NCBI RefSeq assembly: GCF_015704865.1
Contig: NZ_JADQTO010000018.1
Span: forward strand, 1-64,000
Source: Actinoplanes aureus
Lineage (GTDB): Bacteria > Actinomycetota > Actinomycetes > Mycobacteriales > Micromonosporaceae
DNA length: 64,000 bases
Direction of reading: 5' to 3'
The notes beneath the pieces are model-generated. The model searched no databases, had not been told where the DNA came from, and was given only the letters and a program-made list of their open reading frames with translations. Positions 25,266 through 33,933 of the stretch are shown one piece after another (the first letter of the stretch is position 1; every line of letters begins with the position of its first letter). The translations under genes and the position numbers were made by a program.

Positions 25266-26309
25266 ATGACTCGACCGGCGCCGCAGGACGTGTCCACCGC
25301 CGGGCCGCGTATCCACGCGCTCGACACGCTGCGCGGCTTCGCCCTCTGCGGCATTCTGATCATCAACATCTACCAGCAGGTCGTGTTCCGCGGCGCGGCG
25401 TCCGGCACGGCCACGCGAATGCCGGCCGCCGTGCAACTGCTGTTCTACGAGCGGTTCTATCCGGTCTTCTCGATCCTGTTCGGCATCGGCTTCGGCATCT
25501 TCCTGCGGCGGGCGGCGCTGCGCACCGAACGGCCCCGCCTCGTGCTCGCCCGCCGGCTGGTCGTCCTGCTGGTCATCGGTGCGGTCCACTTCCTCTTTCA
25601 TCCGGGGGAGGCGCTTACCGCGTACGCGATGGCGGGTTTGATCGTGCTGTTGCCGTTGAGTTTTCTCGGCGGCCGCGCCGCCCTCGTCGTTGCGCTGGTC
25701 CTGCTGTTCGCCGGTGCTCAGCTGGTCGTCGGATACGGGCCGATTCCCGGGCTGCTCGCTCTCGGGTACGCCCTGGCCATGCTGGACGTGCCGGCCGCGC
25801 TCGAACGGCGCTCCGGCCGGGTGGCGATCGCGTTCGCCGTGTTCGCCACGCTGACGGCGGTGTGGATCGTCCTGGCGGTGCGCGACGTCGATCTGCCGTT
25901 CGTCAACGTGCTCGGCGGGCCGGGCGGCGGGGTGAGCCTGCTCGATCCGCTCGCCGGGATCGTCACCGGGCTGGCCTACTGCTGCGGACTGCTCCTGCTG
26001 CTGAACACACCGCTCGGTCCGGTGCTGTCCGCGGTGCTGTCGCCGATGGGCCGGATGGCGCTGACCAACTACCTCACCGCGACCGCGCTGTTCCTCGTCG
26101 CCGGTCCGCTGCTCGGCATCGACAGCACCGGCGACCTGCCCGCGATCGTCGGCCTGACCATCGGCATCATCGTGGTTCAGGCGGTGTGGAGCGTGGTGTG
26201 GCTGCGCCGGTTCCGGTACGGCCCGGCGGAGTGGGCCTGGCGCTGCCTGACCTGGTGGCGGCTCGCGCCGATCCGGCTGCCGGCCGGTCAGGTGGAAGGT
26301 GTGCGGTGA
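25266..26309 (+). CDS. DUF418 domain membrane protein
   Basis: A 347-residue protein with about eight hydrophobic helices. It begins RIHALDTLRGFALCGILIINI, the conserved opening of DUF418/YeiB-like proteins. The C-terminal DUF418 block has GRMALTNYLTATALF and later YGPAEWAWRCLTWW. Function is unknown; transport or lipid roles have been proposed for relatives. It is divergent from the two-component system, and may be its target. Its 3' end overlaps the opposing CGNR gene by 22 bases. Confidence 0.88.
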   Translation: MTRPAPQDVSTAGPRIHALDTLRGFALCGILIINIYQQVVFRGAASGTATRMPAAVQLLFYERFYPVFSILFGIGFGIFLRRAALRTERPRLVLARRLVVLLVIGAVHFLFHPGEALTAYAMAGLIVLLPLSFLGGRAALVVALVLLFAGAQLVVGYGPIPGLLALGYALAMLDVPAALERRSGRVAIAFAVFATLTAVWIVLAVRDVDLPFVNVLGGPGGGVSLLDPLAGIVTGLAYCCGLLLLLNTPLGPVLSAVLSPMGRMALTNYLTATALFLVAGPLLGIDSTGDLPAIVGLTIGIIVVQAVWSVVWLRRFRYGPAEWAWRCLTWWRLAPIRLPAGQVEGVR

Positions 26310-26812
26310 CGCTGGTAGTGGCGCGCGGCCTTGGTGCGGCTGCCGCAGCCGTCCATCGAGCACCAGCGCCGGGTTCCGTTGCGTGAGGTGTCGAAGAAGT
26401 AGAGGACGCAGGCCGGGTGCGCGCAGCGCCGGATCCGGGTGGGTTGCTGGTTCAGCAGCTCCAGGTAGTTCTTGACGGCCTGCCAGGCGGGCGCCCAGCC
26501 GGCGTCGACGTGGTACTGCTCGCGCACCGCGGTGCCGTGCAGCGCGTACCGCACCGTGCCGTGCGACAGGACCTCGTTGATGTCGTGTTCGGCGGTCTCG
26601 CCGGGGTCCTCCAGGACCCGGCGTAGTGCTGCCCGGGCTTGCCGTAGCGGCGCCTGAGCAGCGGGGAGATCACCTGAGAGCCGGTGTTCGGCCAGCCAGG
26701 TGGCCATGCCGTCCGGGGTCTCGAACAGGTCGACCGGGTCTCCCCGGTCGATCCATTGCGTGTTCACCAGGTCCAGGGCTAGCGGCTCCCCGACCAGTGG
26801 TCGCTGCACCAT
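26288..26812 (-). CDS. CGNR zinc-finger / ABATE domain transcriptional regulator
   Basis: A 174-residue protein with an N-terminal ABATE domain (GEPLALDLVNTQWI). The C-terminal zinc finger is RRCAHPACVLYFFDTSRNGTRRWCS followed by GCGSRTKAARHYQRH. The usual CGNR reads CGSR here. Such proteins are DNA-binding regulators. A striking pair of inverted repeats separates it from the divergent hydrolase gene and probably is its operator. Confidence 0.88.
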   Translation of the reverse strand: MVQRPLVGEPLALDLVNTQWIDRGDPVDLFETPDGMATWLAEHRLSGDLPAAQAPLRQARAALRRVLEDPGETAEHDINEVLSHGTVRYALHGTAVREQYHVDAGWAPAWQAVKNYLELLNQQPTRIRRCAHPACVLYFFDTSRNGTRRWCSMDGCGSRTKAARHYQRHRTPST

Positions 26813-26820
26813 GCCACGAA

Positions 26821-26852
26821 TCTTACCGGCTATGGGGCCTTGACAGGTAAGA
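26821..26852. promoter_or_regulatory. Operator 1 of the CGNR/hydrolase intergenic region
   Basis: TCTTACC and GGTAAGA form a perfect 7-base inverted repeat with an 18-base spacer. TTGACA at 26840-26845 inside the spacer could be the -35 box of the hydrolase promoter. Operator 2 has the same layout 48 bases further on. Confidence 0.6.
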
Positions 26853-26868
26853 GGGAGTCGGCGGAAGC

Positions 26869-26900
26869 TCTAACCGTTCAAAGCTCGTTCAGTGGTTAGA
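26869..26900. promoter_or_regulatory. Operator 2 of the CGNR/hydrolase intergenic region
   Basis: TCTAACC and GGTTAGA form a perfect 7-base inverted repeat, again with an 18-base spacer. The half-sites differ from operator 1 by one compensated base pair per arm, so the symmetry is kept. It ends 11 bases before the hydrolase start. Confidence 0.6.
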
Positions 26901-26911
26901 TAGGCTTCACC

Positions 26912-27778
26912 GTGACCACCACCGCATTCCGCACCGCCACCGTCGACGGCCGTACCGTCTTCTACCGGGAGGCCGGCAACCCGGACGCGCCGACGCTGGT
27001 GCTGCTCCACGGATTCCCCACGTCGTCGCACATGTTCCGCCGGCTCATCGCCGACCTCGCCGACTCCTACCACCTGATCGCGCCCGACCACCTCGGCTTC
27101 GGTTACTCCGACGCCCCCGCGGTCACCGACTTCGGCTACTCGTTCGACAGCCTCACCGCGATCACCCAGGGGCTGCTCGACCAGTTGAGCGTGGACCGGT
27201 TCGCGCTCTACATCCAGGACTACGGCGCACCCATCGGGCTGCGTATCGCCGCCCGGCACCCCGAGCGGGTCACCGCGCTGATCGTGCAGTCGGGCAACGC
27301 CTACACCGACGGGTTCACCCCGTTCTGGGACCTGCTGTTCGCCCACGCCAAGGACCGCGCCGGCAACGAGGCCGAGGTCCGCGGACTCCTCGAACCCGAG
27401 GCGACGCGATGGCAGTACACCCACGGCGTCCCGGCCGGCCGGCTCGACCGGCTCACCCCCGACACCTGGACCCTCGACCAGGCTCTGCTCGACCGGCCCG
27501 GCAACAAGGAGATCCAGCTACAGCTGTTCTACGACTACCAGTTCAACCTGGACGCCTACCCTGCCTTCCAGGACTACCTGCGTACCCACCGCCCGCCGAC
27601 GCTGATCGCCTGGGGCGAGCACGACGAGATCTTCGGTGCCGACGGCGCCCGCGCGTACCTGCGTGACGTGCCCGACGCCGAGCTACACCTGCTGGACGCC
27701 GGACACTTCGCCCTGGAGACGCACGGCGACGAGATCGCCGCCCTGATCCGCGACTTCCTCGGCCGCCGCGTTTCGTAG
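26912..27778 (+). CDS. Alpha/beta hydrolase, haloalkane dehalogenase/epoxide hydrolase-like
   Basis: A 288-residue cytosolic alpha/beta hydrolase. The oxyanion motif is LLHGFPTSSHMFRRL. The nucleophile elbow IQDYGAPIG carries Asp103, not Ser, as in dehalogenases and epoxide hydrolases. The acid/His region is WGEHDEIFG and LDAGHFALETH. The start is a GTG directly behind the double operator, so expression is probably controlled by the divergent CGNR protein. The natural substrate is not evident. Confidence 0.87.
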   Translation: MTTTAFRTATVDGRTVFYREAGNPDAPTLVLLHGFPTSSHMFRRLIADLADSYHLIAPDHLGFGYSDAPAVTDFGYSFDSLTAITQGLLDQLSVDRFALYIQDYGAPIGLRIAARHPERVTALIVQSGNAYTDGFTPFWDLLFAHAKDRAGNEAEVRGLLEPEATRWQYTHGVPAGRLDRLTPDTWTLDQALLDRPGNKEIQLQLFYDYQFNLDAYPAFQDYLRTHRPPTLIAWGEHDEIFGADGARAYLRDVPDAELHLLDAGHFALETHGDEIAALIRDFLGRRVS

Positions 27779-27954
27779 CGTCCGTGCCGCGGTCGACATG
27801 CTGGGAGCCCGCACTCACTGGAGCCTTGCCGTCTGCGCCGAGCACGGCTATGTTAATGGAAAATCACACATCGATTGACATCGAAACCTGCTCGTATCGC
27901 CTCCTAGAACCGGTGTTCAAGGCGACGTCTGGCCGCCAGAAGGTAGGTAAGCGA

Positions 27955-29169
27955 ATGGAAAATCTCAGCAGAAGACGCGTCCTTACCCTGGGCGCCGGGC
28001 TGGGGCTGGTGGGCGCGGCGACCCCGTCCACGGCGTGGGCGTGGTCGTCCGCCGGCTCGATCGCCGGGACCGACACGATCACCGATCCGTGGGGTGTCTG
28101 GGACGACGCCACCGACCCGCTCGTCGCCTCGCTCCTGCGCGACGGTCAGATTCCGGCCGTCAACACCGCGTTCGACAAGTGGGTCAACAACGGCGACGCG
28201 CTGCCCAGCGGCATCCCCGCCGGGCTCACCACCTACCTCCAGCAGCACAACAGGCTGCCGTCATGGGCCGACCAGACCAAGCTGAACCGCGCCGCCCAGT
28301 TCAACAAGCGGATGAGCATGTACCTGTTCCTGCTCTACGGCCTGGGCAGCGGGATCATGAGCACCGTGATCCCGCGCGAGGCCCGCAACGTCTACTGGTC
28401 GGAGGGCGGCGCCGACATGAAGGCGCGCGCGGCCAAGACCTTCACGTACGGCTACGACCTGAGCGCGATCGACGCGTTCCAGCCCTCCGGCCACTTCGTG
28501 GTCACCTCCAACAAGACGCGCCTGACCCACGCCGCGGTGCGGCACCTGCTGCCGCAGTCGGCGAAGTGGCGGGCGGTCACCGACGACCAGGACTTCATCC
28601 CGATCAGCAACGGGGACATCCTGATCACCTTCCACAGCCTCGGCACCTTCGTGCACGGCAAGCTGAAGTCCTGGGGCATCCGGATGTCGGCCGCGGAGGA
28701 GGACGCCTTCCTGCACATGTGGCAGGTCGCGCTGCACCTGCTCGGCGTGCGCGACGACTTCATCCCGGCCAGCTGGGCCGCCGCGAAACAGCAGTCGGCC
28801 TACGCGCTGACGCCGATCATGGCGCCGACGCCGGAGGGCATCGACCTGGCCGACATCCTGCTCGGGCTGACGTCGCAGATCGACCTGGGCGTCACCAAGG
28901 GCTTCCAGCGCGAGTTCGCGCGCTACCTGCTCAGCGACAAGGTCGGCGACTGGCTGAAGCTGCCGCGCGACTACGCGGCACGCACACTCATCGAGGTCGG
29001 ATGGCCGGCGTACGTCGCGTTCCGCGAGGGACTGTCGCCGATCATGCCGACCGGCTTCTCGATGTTCGACCGGTTCGTACGCGGTCTCGCGATGCTGTTC
29101 CTCAACAACGGCACCTCGGCGACCTACACCCCGATCACCATCCCGACCGGGAACCGGCCCGGCACCTGA
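27955..29169 (+). CDS. lcp: Latex-clearing protein, rubber oxygenase (Lcp, DUF2236)
   Basis: A 404-residue Tat-exported b-type heme dioxygenase that cleaves poly(cis-1,4-isoprene). The signal is MENLSRRRVLTLGAG ending AWAW, like characterised Lcp enzymes. Residues known in Streptomyces K30 Lcp map with a constant offset of six: Arg158, Lys161 and Thr162 (MKARAAKT), Arg189, the heme-ligand His192 and Arg196 (KTRLTHAAVRHLLP). The ATG at 27955 follows AAGGTAGG. The 175-base gap upstream is relatively AT-rich and holds the promoter. The next gene is a convergent tandem-TetR regulator, 6 bases away. Actinoplanes strains are known rubber degraders, which fits. Confidence 0.93.
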   Translation: MENLSRRRVLTLGAGLGLVGAATPSTAWAWSSAGSIAGTDTITDPWGVWDDATDPLVASLLRDGQIPAVNTAFDKWVNNGDALPSGIPAGLTTYLQQHNRLPSWADQTKLNRAAQFNKRMSMYLFLLYGLGSGIMSTVIPREARNVYWSEGGADMKARAAKTFTYGYDLSAIDAFQPSGHFVVTSNKTRLTHAAVRHLLPQSAKWRAVTDDQDFIPISNGDILITFHSLGTFVHGKLKSWGIRMSAAEEDAFLHMWQVALHLLGVRDDFIPASWAAAKQQSAYALTPIMAPTPEGIDLADILLGLTSQIDLGVTKGFQREFARYLLSDKVGDWLKLPRDYAARTLIEVGWPAYVAFREGLSPIMPTGFSMFDRFVRGLAMLFLNNGTSATYTPITIPTGNRPGT

Positions 29170-29175
29170 GCCGGC

Positions 29176-30390
29176 TCACCACATCAGGGCGCCGGTGACC
29201 AGGGCGGTGACGGCGTCCCGGTGGCCGGGTGCGTCCTGCCAGCGCAGGGCACGCCCGGCCTCGACCGCCACGCCGAACCCGGCGTGCACCAGCAGCCGGG
29301 CCTGGCGCGGGTCCAGCTCCGGGCGGGCACCGCGCAACTGCTGCTCCCAGACCGCGATGTGCTCCCGCTGCGCGAGGATCAAGGGCCGCTGCAGGTCAGC
29401 CGGCAGGCCGGCGATCTCCGCTTCCGCCACGCTGTTGAGCGCGTTGTGCTCGAACTGGTAGGCCACGTACGCCGCGGCCAGCGCGCCCACGGCCTGACGC
29501 GGGTCGGTCGCCTGGTGCAGGCTGCGGTCCACCGCCTGTGCCAGCAGCCCCGCCGCCTGCAGGCACGCGGCCACCAGGATGTCGACCTTGCCGGGGTAGT
29601 GGCGATAGATCGCCGACGGGGCGAGCCCCACCACCTGAGCGATCTGTACGTTCGTGACGTTGGCGAACCCGTCCCGGGCGAACAGCGGGATCGCCGCCGC
29701 CAGGATCTCCGCGCGCCGGGTGCGGGGCACCGGCTGCGCGGGCAGTTCGACCAGGCGTGAGCTGCCCTCGGCCGCCGCCGGATCGGTGGCGGCCACGTGC
29801 ATGGCGGAGGCCAGCAACAGGTCCTCGATCCGGCGCTGCGCGATCGAGGTGTGATGCATCGTGATCGACCCGATCGCGCCGAGAGCCGCCACCGCCCGCA
29901 GGCGCTCGTCGGGCAGCGGATACTCACGCCGTACCATCTCGGTCACCCGGCCCACCACGTGCGCGAACTTGGTCCGGAGCAGCCGGCGGTCGTCGCGCTC
30001 CAGGTAGCGGGCCTCCCACCGGTACAGGCCACCGGACGCGCGGTGGGACACCGTGACCCGGGTGACGGCGGCGAGCACGTCCTTCAGCGGCGCCTCGGGC
30101 GGTGACTCGTCGAGCGCCGCGACGAGCCGGTCCACCATGACGTTCGCGCACTCGGCGAACAGCGCGTACTTGTTCGGGAAGTGCCGGTACAGCGCGGCCG
30201 CGCTGATGCCCACGCCGGCGGCGATCTCCTCCATCGACGCCGCGTGGTAGCCCCGCTCGCTGAACACCTGGCCGGCCGCCTCGACGATGAGCTGCTTGCG
30301 GTTGTGCGGCCGGGTGGCCGCGGCCGGCCCAGCAGTCACCGGATCACTCGAGCCGACGCGGGCGGACACAAGACCATGCGTGCTAGTCAA
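29176..30390 (-). CDS. Tandem-domain TetR/AcrR regulator (two HTH units in one chain)
   Basis: A 404-residue protein with two complete TetR modules. HTH 1 is at residues ~32-75 (IVEAAGQVFSERGYHAASME ... ISAAALYRHFPNKYALF). HTH 2 is at ~228-272 (ILAAAIPLFARDGFANVTNV ... LAPSAIYRHYPGKVDIL). Each has its own ligand-binding helical region. A single chain thus mimics a TetR dimer. It sits next to lcp and is convergent with it. Known lcp genes have TetR-type regulators, so it may control rubber degradation. It is divergent from the peptidase-like gene at 30468. Confidence 0.88.
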   Translation of the reverse strand: MTSTHGLVSARVGSSDPVTAGPAAATRPHNRKQLIVEAAGQVFSERGYHAASMEEIAAGVGISAAALYRHFPNKYALFAECANVMVDRLVAALDESPPEAPLKDVLAAVTRVTVSHRASGGLYRWEARYLERDDRRLLRTKFAHVVGRVTEMVRREYPLPDERLRAVAALGAIGSITMHHTSIAQRRIEDLLLASAMHVAATDPAAAEGSSRLVELPAQPVPRTRRAEILAAAIPLFARDGFANVTNVQIAQVVGLAPSAIYRHYPGKVDILVAACLQAAGLLAQAVDRSLHQATDPRQAVGALAAAYVAYQFEHNALNSVAEAEIAGLPADLQRPLILAQREHIAVWEQQLRGARPELDPRQARLLVHAGFGVAVEAGRALRWQDAPGHRDAVTALVTGALMW

Positions 30391-30430
30391 TCACAGCGCG
30401 CAGGGGAGGAGATGGTGGCCGTTTCGACAC

Positions 30431-30450
30431 CTGTCCGCCGCGACGGACAG
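30431..30450. promoter_or_regulatory. Inverted repeat in the TetR/peptidase divergent region
   Basis: CTGTCCG-CCGCGA-CGGACAG is a perfect 7-base inverted repeat with a 6-base centre, ending 17 bases before the start of the peptidase-like gene. TetR dimers bind such sites, so it is a candidate operator for the tandem-TetR protein. Confidence 0.45.
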
Positions 30451-30467
30451 CTGATTTCCTCCGAATC

Positions 30468-31295
30468 ATGAAGCGCAGATCGTTACTGGCGGTTGGTGGC
30501 GGCACGATCCTGGCCGGGCTCGCCCCGGCACTGCCGGCCGCGGCCCTGCCCGCCGTCGACATGGAGATGGTCTTGCTGGCCGCCCAGGTGGACCCGCCCA
30601 AGACCGGCACCGGCGTCACCACCGGCGCGGGCGCACACGTGCTCGAGGTGGAACGGGCCCTGAACGCGAAGGGCCTGCTCGCCGCCTCGGCCGTGGACGG
30701 GCACTTCGGGACGTCCACCATCGCGGCCTACGCGGCCTGGCAACGTTCCCTCGGCTACTCGGGAGCCGACGCGAACGGCCGTCCGGGCGCCACCTCGCTG
30801 GCCCGCCTCGGCGAGGGCCGGTTCACCGTGACCCGGACCGTCTCCGCCGGCTCGCCGACCAGCACGTACGGTGGCAAGCAGGTCAACACCCGGACCCGGG
30901 ACATGCTGGCGGCGGCCGACGCCACGCTGGGGTGGAGCCTGACTCTGGACCAGGGGTCGTACAGCACGTCGGACCCGACGTCGGCCGGCACGCACGACGG
31001 TGGGGGAGCGGCCGACCTCGCGGTCGGCGGCCTGACCACGACACAGCGCTGGGAGACGGTCCGCGCGCTGCGCACGGTCGGGTTCGCCGCCTGGTTGCGG
31101 ACGCCGTCGCAGGGATCGTGGCCGTACCACATCCACGCCGTCGCGGTGCTCGACCCGGACCTGTCGACGCCCGCCGCCGATCAGGTCCACGACTACTACG
31201 TGGGCAGGAACGGCCTGGCCAACCACGCCGCGGACGACACGCCGGCGGCGTACCGGACGGCCTTTACCTGGTGGGAGAGGCACAACCGCGGGTAG
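30468..31295 (+). CDS. Secreted peptidoglycan-binding protein with M15-like peptidase domain
   Basis: A 275-residue exported protein (MKRRSLLAVGGGTILAGLAPALP signal). Residues ~50-110 are a peptidoglycan-binding repeat (VLEVERALNAKGLLAA, GHFGTSTIAAYAAWQRSLGY). The second half has the pattern of a zinc D-Ala carboxypeptidase: SAGTHDGGGAADLAV and WPYHIHAVAV, which supply His, Asp and His-x-His-like ligands. It probably trims cell-wall peptides. The ribosome site is unclear. Confidence 0.75.
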   Translation: MKRRSLLAVGGGTILAGLAPALPAAALPAVDMEMVLLAAQVDPPKTGTGVTTGAGAHVLEVERALNAKGLLAASAVDGHFGTSTIAAYAAWQRSLGYSGADANGRPGATSLARLGEGRFTVTRTVSAGSPTSTYGGKQVNTRTRDMLAAADATLGWSLTLDQGSYSTSDPTSAGTHDGGGAADLAVGGLTTTQRWETVRALRTVGFAAWLRTPSQGSWPYHIHAVAVLDPDLSTPAADQVHDYYVGRNGLANHAADDTPAAYRTAFTWWERHNRG

Positions 31296-31310
31296 CAGCC
31301 CGGCGCGGGT

Positions 31311-31530
31311 TCACGGCTTGCGGGCCACCGCGCCGTAGACCGAGACCTGAGCGTCCGACGGCGGCTGCTGATCGGTGGGCTCGCCCAGCTCGGGCCGCCA
31401 GGCCGGTGAAGAAACGCTCGATCTCGGCCTTGGAACGGACCTTCATGGTGACGCCCTGCCGGCGGTACACCTCGGCCACCTGTGCCCACGCCTCCGGCCG
31501 GAACCACCGTCCACAGTCGAGCCGGGTGCC
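31311..31530 (-). pseudogene. Remnant of an S-adenosyl methyltransferase (DUF574-type), frameshifted and 5'-truncated
   Basis: On the minus strand one frame reads WFRPEAWAQVAEVYRRQGVT, MKVRSKAEIERFFTGL. The reading then continues only in another frame as WRPELGEPTDQQ ... VSVYGAVARKP and a stop. These two blocks are adjacent parts of the C terminus of the large actinomycete DUF574 methyltransferase family. About ten residues between them (normally ELV.PG..) are missing and the frame shifts. The first ~200 residues of the family are absent. No intact copy is in the window. Confidence 0.65.
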
Positions 31531-31592
31531 CGGGCATCATCGCCGGAAGGATCAGGATTGGGCCGGGGCCGGGTGGGGGTATCCCCCAGCCC

Positions 31593-31964
31593 ATGGCGAA
31601 ATACGCGGTCAACGACGCCGCGGTGCGGCGGGCGCGGGAACTCATCAAGGCCAGGCAGTACGTGCTGGACAGCGACTGGGGCAGCGTCCAGCCGCGAGCC
31701 GACGCCGAGAACACCTATCTCGGCAGCCACTCCTGGGACGAGTACGCCGAATGGCACCTCGCGCTCACCGACGGCGCCACCGACGAGACCAAAGCCCGGT
31801 ACGCCTTCGTCTACGGCGACTTCCGCCGGCTGCACCGGGCCGGCCTGATCGCCTGCGTCTACCGGGCGTCGGAGTGGCGCCACAAGGACGTCGAACTGGC
31901 CGCGCACGACCTGCTGCAGGAACTGGACGCGGCGGCCGGCATCACGGCGAAGTCCCGGCGCTGA
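31593..31964 (+). CDS. Conserved hypothetical protein
   Basis: A 123-residue soluble, Arg/Asp-rich protein. It contains YAVNDAAVRRARELIKARQY, a GSHSWDEYAEWHLALTDGA block and YAFVYGDFRRLHRAGLIACV. Such small proteins are widespread in actinomycetes without assigned function. The start ATG lies 82 bases from the pseudogene end and 46 bases separate its stop from murJ, so it may share the murJ transcript. Confidence 0.75.
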   Translation: MAKYAVNDAAVRRARELIKARQYVLDSDWGSVQPRADAENTYLGSHSWDEYAEWHLALTDGATDETKARYAFVYGDFRRLHRAGLIACVYRASEWRHKDVELAAHDLLQELDAAAGITAKSRR

Positions 31965-32010
31965 CCCCGCGTCCTTCAGGTTTCCGCGTCCGGCGGGTAG
32001 ACAGGTCGCC

Positions 32011-33612
32011 GTGACGAATGGATCTTCGATCAGGCAGGCCGGGCGGAACCTGGCCGTCGCCACGCTGGCCTCACGGGCAGCCGGGTTCGTACGCATCGTG
32101 GTGCTCGCCGCGGCGCTGGGGCTGGGCACCCGCCTGCTCGACACCTACAACATCGCCAACACCCTGCCGAACGCCGTCTACGAGCTGATCGTCGGCGGGA
32201 CGATGGCCAGCATCGTGGTGCCGCTGCTGACCCGGGCGGCGCTGAACGAGCCCGACGGCGGTGTGCTGTACGCGCAGCGGCTGCTCTCCCTGATCATCTA
32301 CGTCCTCAGCGTCATCACCGTGCTGGCGATCGCCGCCGCGCCGCTGCTGATCGACCTGTACGCGCCCGGCTTCACCACCGAACAACGCGGCCTGGCGATC
32401 GTGTTCAGCCGGTACTTCTTCCCGCAGATCCTGTTCTACGGCATCAGCGCCACCGCGGCCGCGATCCTGAACATTCGCGGGCGCTTCGGAGCACCGGCGT
32501 GGGCGCCGCTGTGCAACAGCATCATCGTGATCGCGGTCGGGCTGACCTATGCGGCCGTCGGCGGCAGTACCACGACCACCCTGGACACGGATCACCTGTT
32601 GCTGCTGTCGCTGGGCACCACGGGCGGAGTCCTCGCTCAGATGGCGCTGGTGGTGTGGGCTCTGCGCCGAGCCGGGTTCCCGATCCGCCTGCACCCGGAT
32701 CCGCGGGGCATCGCGATCCGGCGGATCGGCCGGCTCGGCGTCTGGGTGCTGCTGTCCGTGGTCACCACGCAGATTCTGGTCGCTGCGGCGACCAGGGCGG
32801 CGTCGTGGAGCGGGCCGGGCGGTATCACCGCCTACCAGAACGCGAACGCGATCTACCACGTACCGTTCGCCGTCATCGCCGTCTCGGTCATGACGGCGAT
32901 GCTGCCCCGGCTGAGCCAGTACGCGGCACGCGGCGAACACCAGCGGGTCGTGACCGGATTGTCGCGGGCGGTCCGCACCGCGCTGGTCGTCATGGCGCCG
33001 ATCGCAGCCGCGTTCGTCCTGCTCGGCCCGCGGATCGCGATCGTGTTGTTCGACCACGGCAACAGCAGCGCCGCGACCGTACGGGTACTCGGCCTGGTGC
33101 TCGCCGCCTACGGCCTGGCGCTGGTGCCGTTCACCAGCTACATGATCCTGCAGCGGGGTCTGTACGCCCTCCAGGACACCAGGACCTCCGCGCTGATCAC
33201 CGCGGTGGTCGCCGGCGTCGGGGTGGCGGGCTGCGCCGTGGCCGGGTGGCTGCTGCCGGCCGAGGACATCGTCATCGGGATCCCGATCGCCTACGCCGTG
33301 GCCTACACCACCGGACTGGGCCTGACCGCCGTGGTGCTGCGCCGGCGTCTCGGCTACATCGACGGCAAGCGTCTGGCCCGTACCCATGTCCGGGTTTTCA
33401 TCGCCACGCTCAGCGGCGCCCTGTGCGCCTGGCTCGCCATCTGGATGCTGGCCCCGGCGGCGGATTCGCCGGCCTGGCGGGGCGCGCTGATCACCGGTGT
33501 CGCCGCCGCGCTCGCCGGTGGCGTGGGCTATCTCGCCGCGGGCCGGCTGCTGCATCTGGCCGAGTTGCGGCACCTGCTGAACGCGGCGCTCCCCGGCATC
33601 CGCACCTGGTGA
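32011..33612 (+). CDS. murJ: MurJ/MviN-like lipid II flippase
   Basis: A 533-residue integral membrane protein with about 14 helices of the MOP superfamily. Family blocks include LASRAAGFVRIVVLAAALG near the N terminus, ILNIRGRFGAPAWAPLCNS, AIYHVPFAVIAVSVMTAMLP and YALQDTRTSALIT. MurJ moves lipid II across the membrane for wall synthesis. This copy lacks the kinase-like tail found in some mycobacterial MurJ proteins. It may be an accessory copy, as the surrounding genes are not the usual chromosomal murJ neighbourhood. GTG start. Confidence 0.88.
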   Translation: MTNGSSIRQAGRNLAVATLASRAAGFVRIVVLAAALGLGTRLLDTYNIANTLPNAVYELIVGGTMASIVVPLLTRAALNEPDGGVLYAQRLLSLIIYVLSVITVLAIAAAPLLIDLYAPGFTTEQRGLAIVFSRYFFPQILFYGISATAAAILNIRGRFGAPAWAPLCNSIIVIAVGLTYAAVGGSTTTTLDTDHLLLLSLGTTGGVLAQMALVVWALRRAGFPIRLHPDPRGIAIRRIGRLGVWVLLSVVTTQILVAAATRAASWSGPGGITAYQNANAIYHVPFAVIAVSVMTAMLPRLSQYAARGEHQRVVTGLSRAVRTALVVMAPIAAAFVLLGPRIAIVLFDHGNSSAATVRVLGLVLAAYGLALVPFTSYMILQRGLYALQDTRTSALITAVVAGVGVAGCAVAGWLLPAEDIVIGIPIAYAVAYTTGLGLTAVVLRRRLGYIDGKRLARTHVRVFIATLSGALCAWLAIWMLAPAADSPAWRGALITGVAAALAGGVGYLAAGRLLHLAELRHLLNAALPGIRTW

Positions 33613-33732
33613 CCATAGGGTCGTCGCATGGAACAGGACGAATCTCTGCGGCTGTCGCCGTCGTTTCGGTGCGGCGGCGACCGCACCCGGGGCCTCGCGC
33701 GAGGTGGCAGGTGGAGCGTTCCGGGTGCCGCG

Positions 33733-33933
33733 CTACCTGGCCAGGAAGTGCCAGCCGAGCCAGAGCCAGAAACCGAAGATCAGTACGCGTACGACGGGTG
33801 AGCGCAGTGCCGCGGTCAGCGTGGCCGGCAGTGGCCGTACGCCGGATCCGGTTCTCCGGGCGAACCGGTCGGTCGCGATCACCAGCGCGAGGATCGCGGC
33901 GAAGCCGGCGATGATGGCGGCGCGAGGTGTCAT
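33733..33933 (-). CDS. Small two-helix membrane protein (DUF6186-like)
   Basis: A 66-residue protein with two hydrophobic helices (AAIIAGFAAILALVIATD and VVRVLIFGFWLWLGWHFLAR). Its ATG overlaps the stop of the upstream membrane protein (ATGA), so it is translationally coupled. The assignment to DUF6186 is from memory of the GFWLWLGWHFLAR ending and is tentative. Function unknown. Confidence 0.7.
   Translation of the reverse strand: MTPRAAIIAGFAAILALVIATDRFARRTGSGVRPLPATLTAALRSPVVRVLIFGFWLWLGWHFLAR

Noticed and set aside
33628..33801. 57-codon ORF starting MEQDESLRLSPSFRC after the murJ-like gene
   Set aside because: No family match and it overlaps the 3' end of the opposing small membrane gene. 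The start context looks plausible, so it may be a remnant, but support is too weak to annotate.
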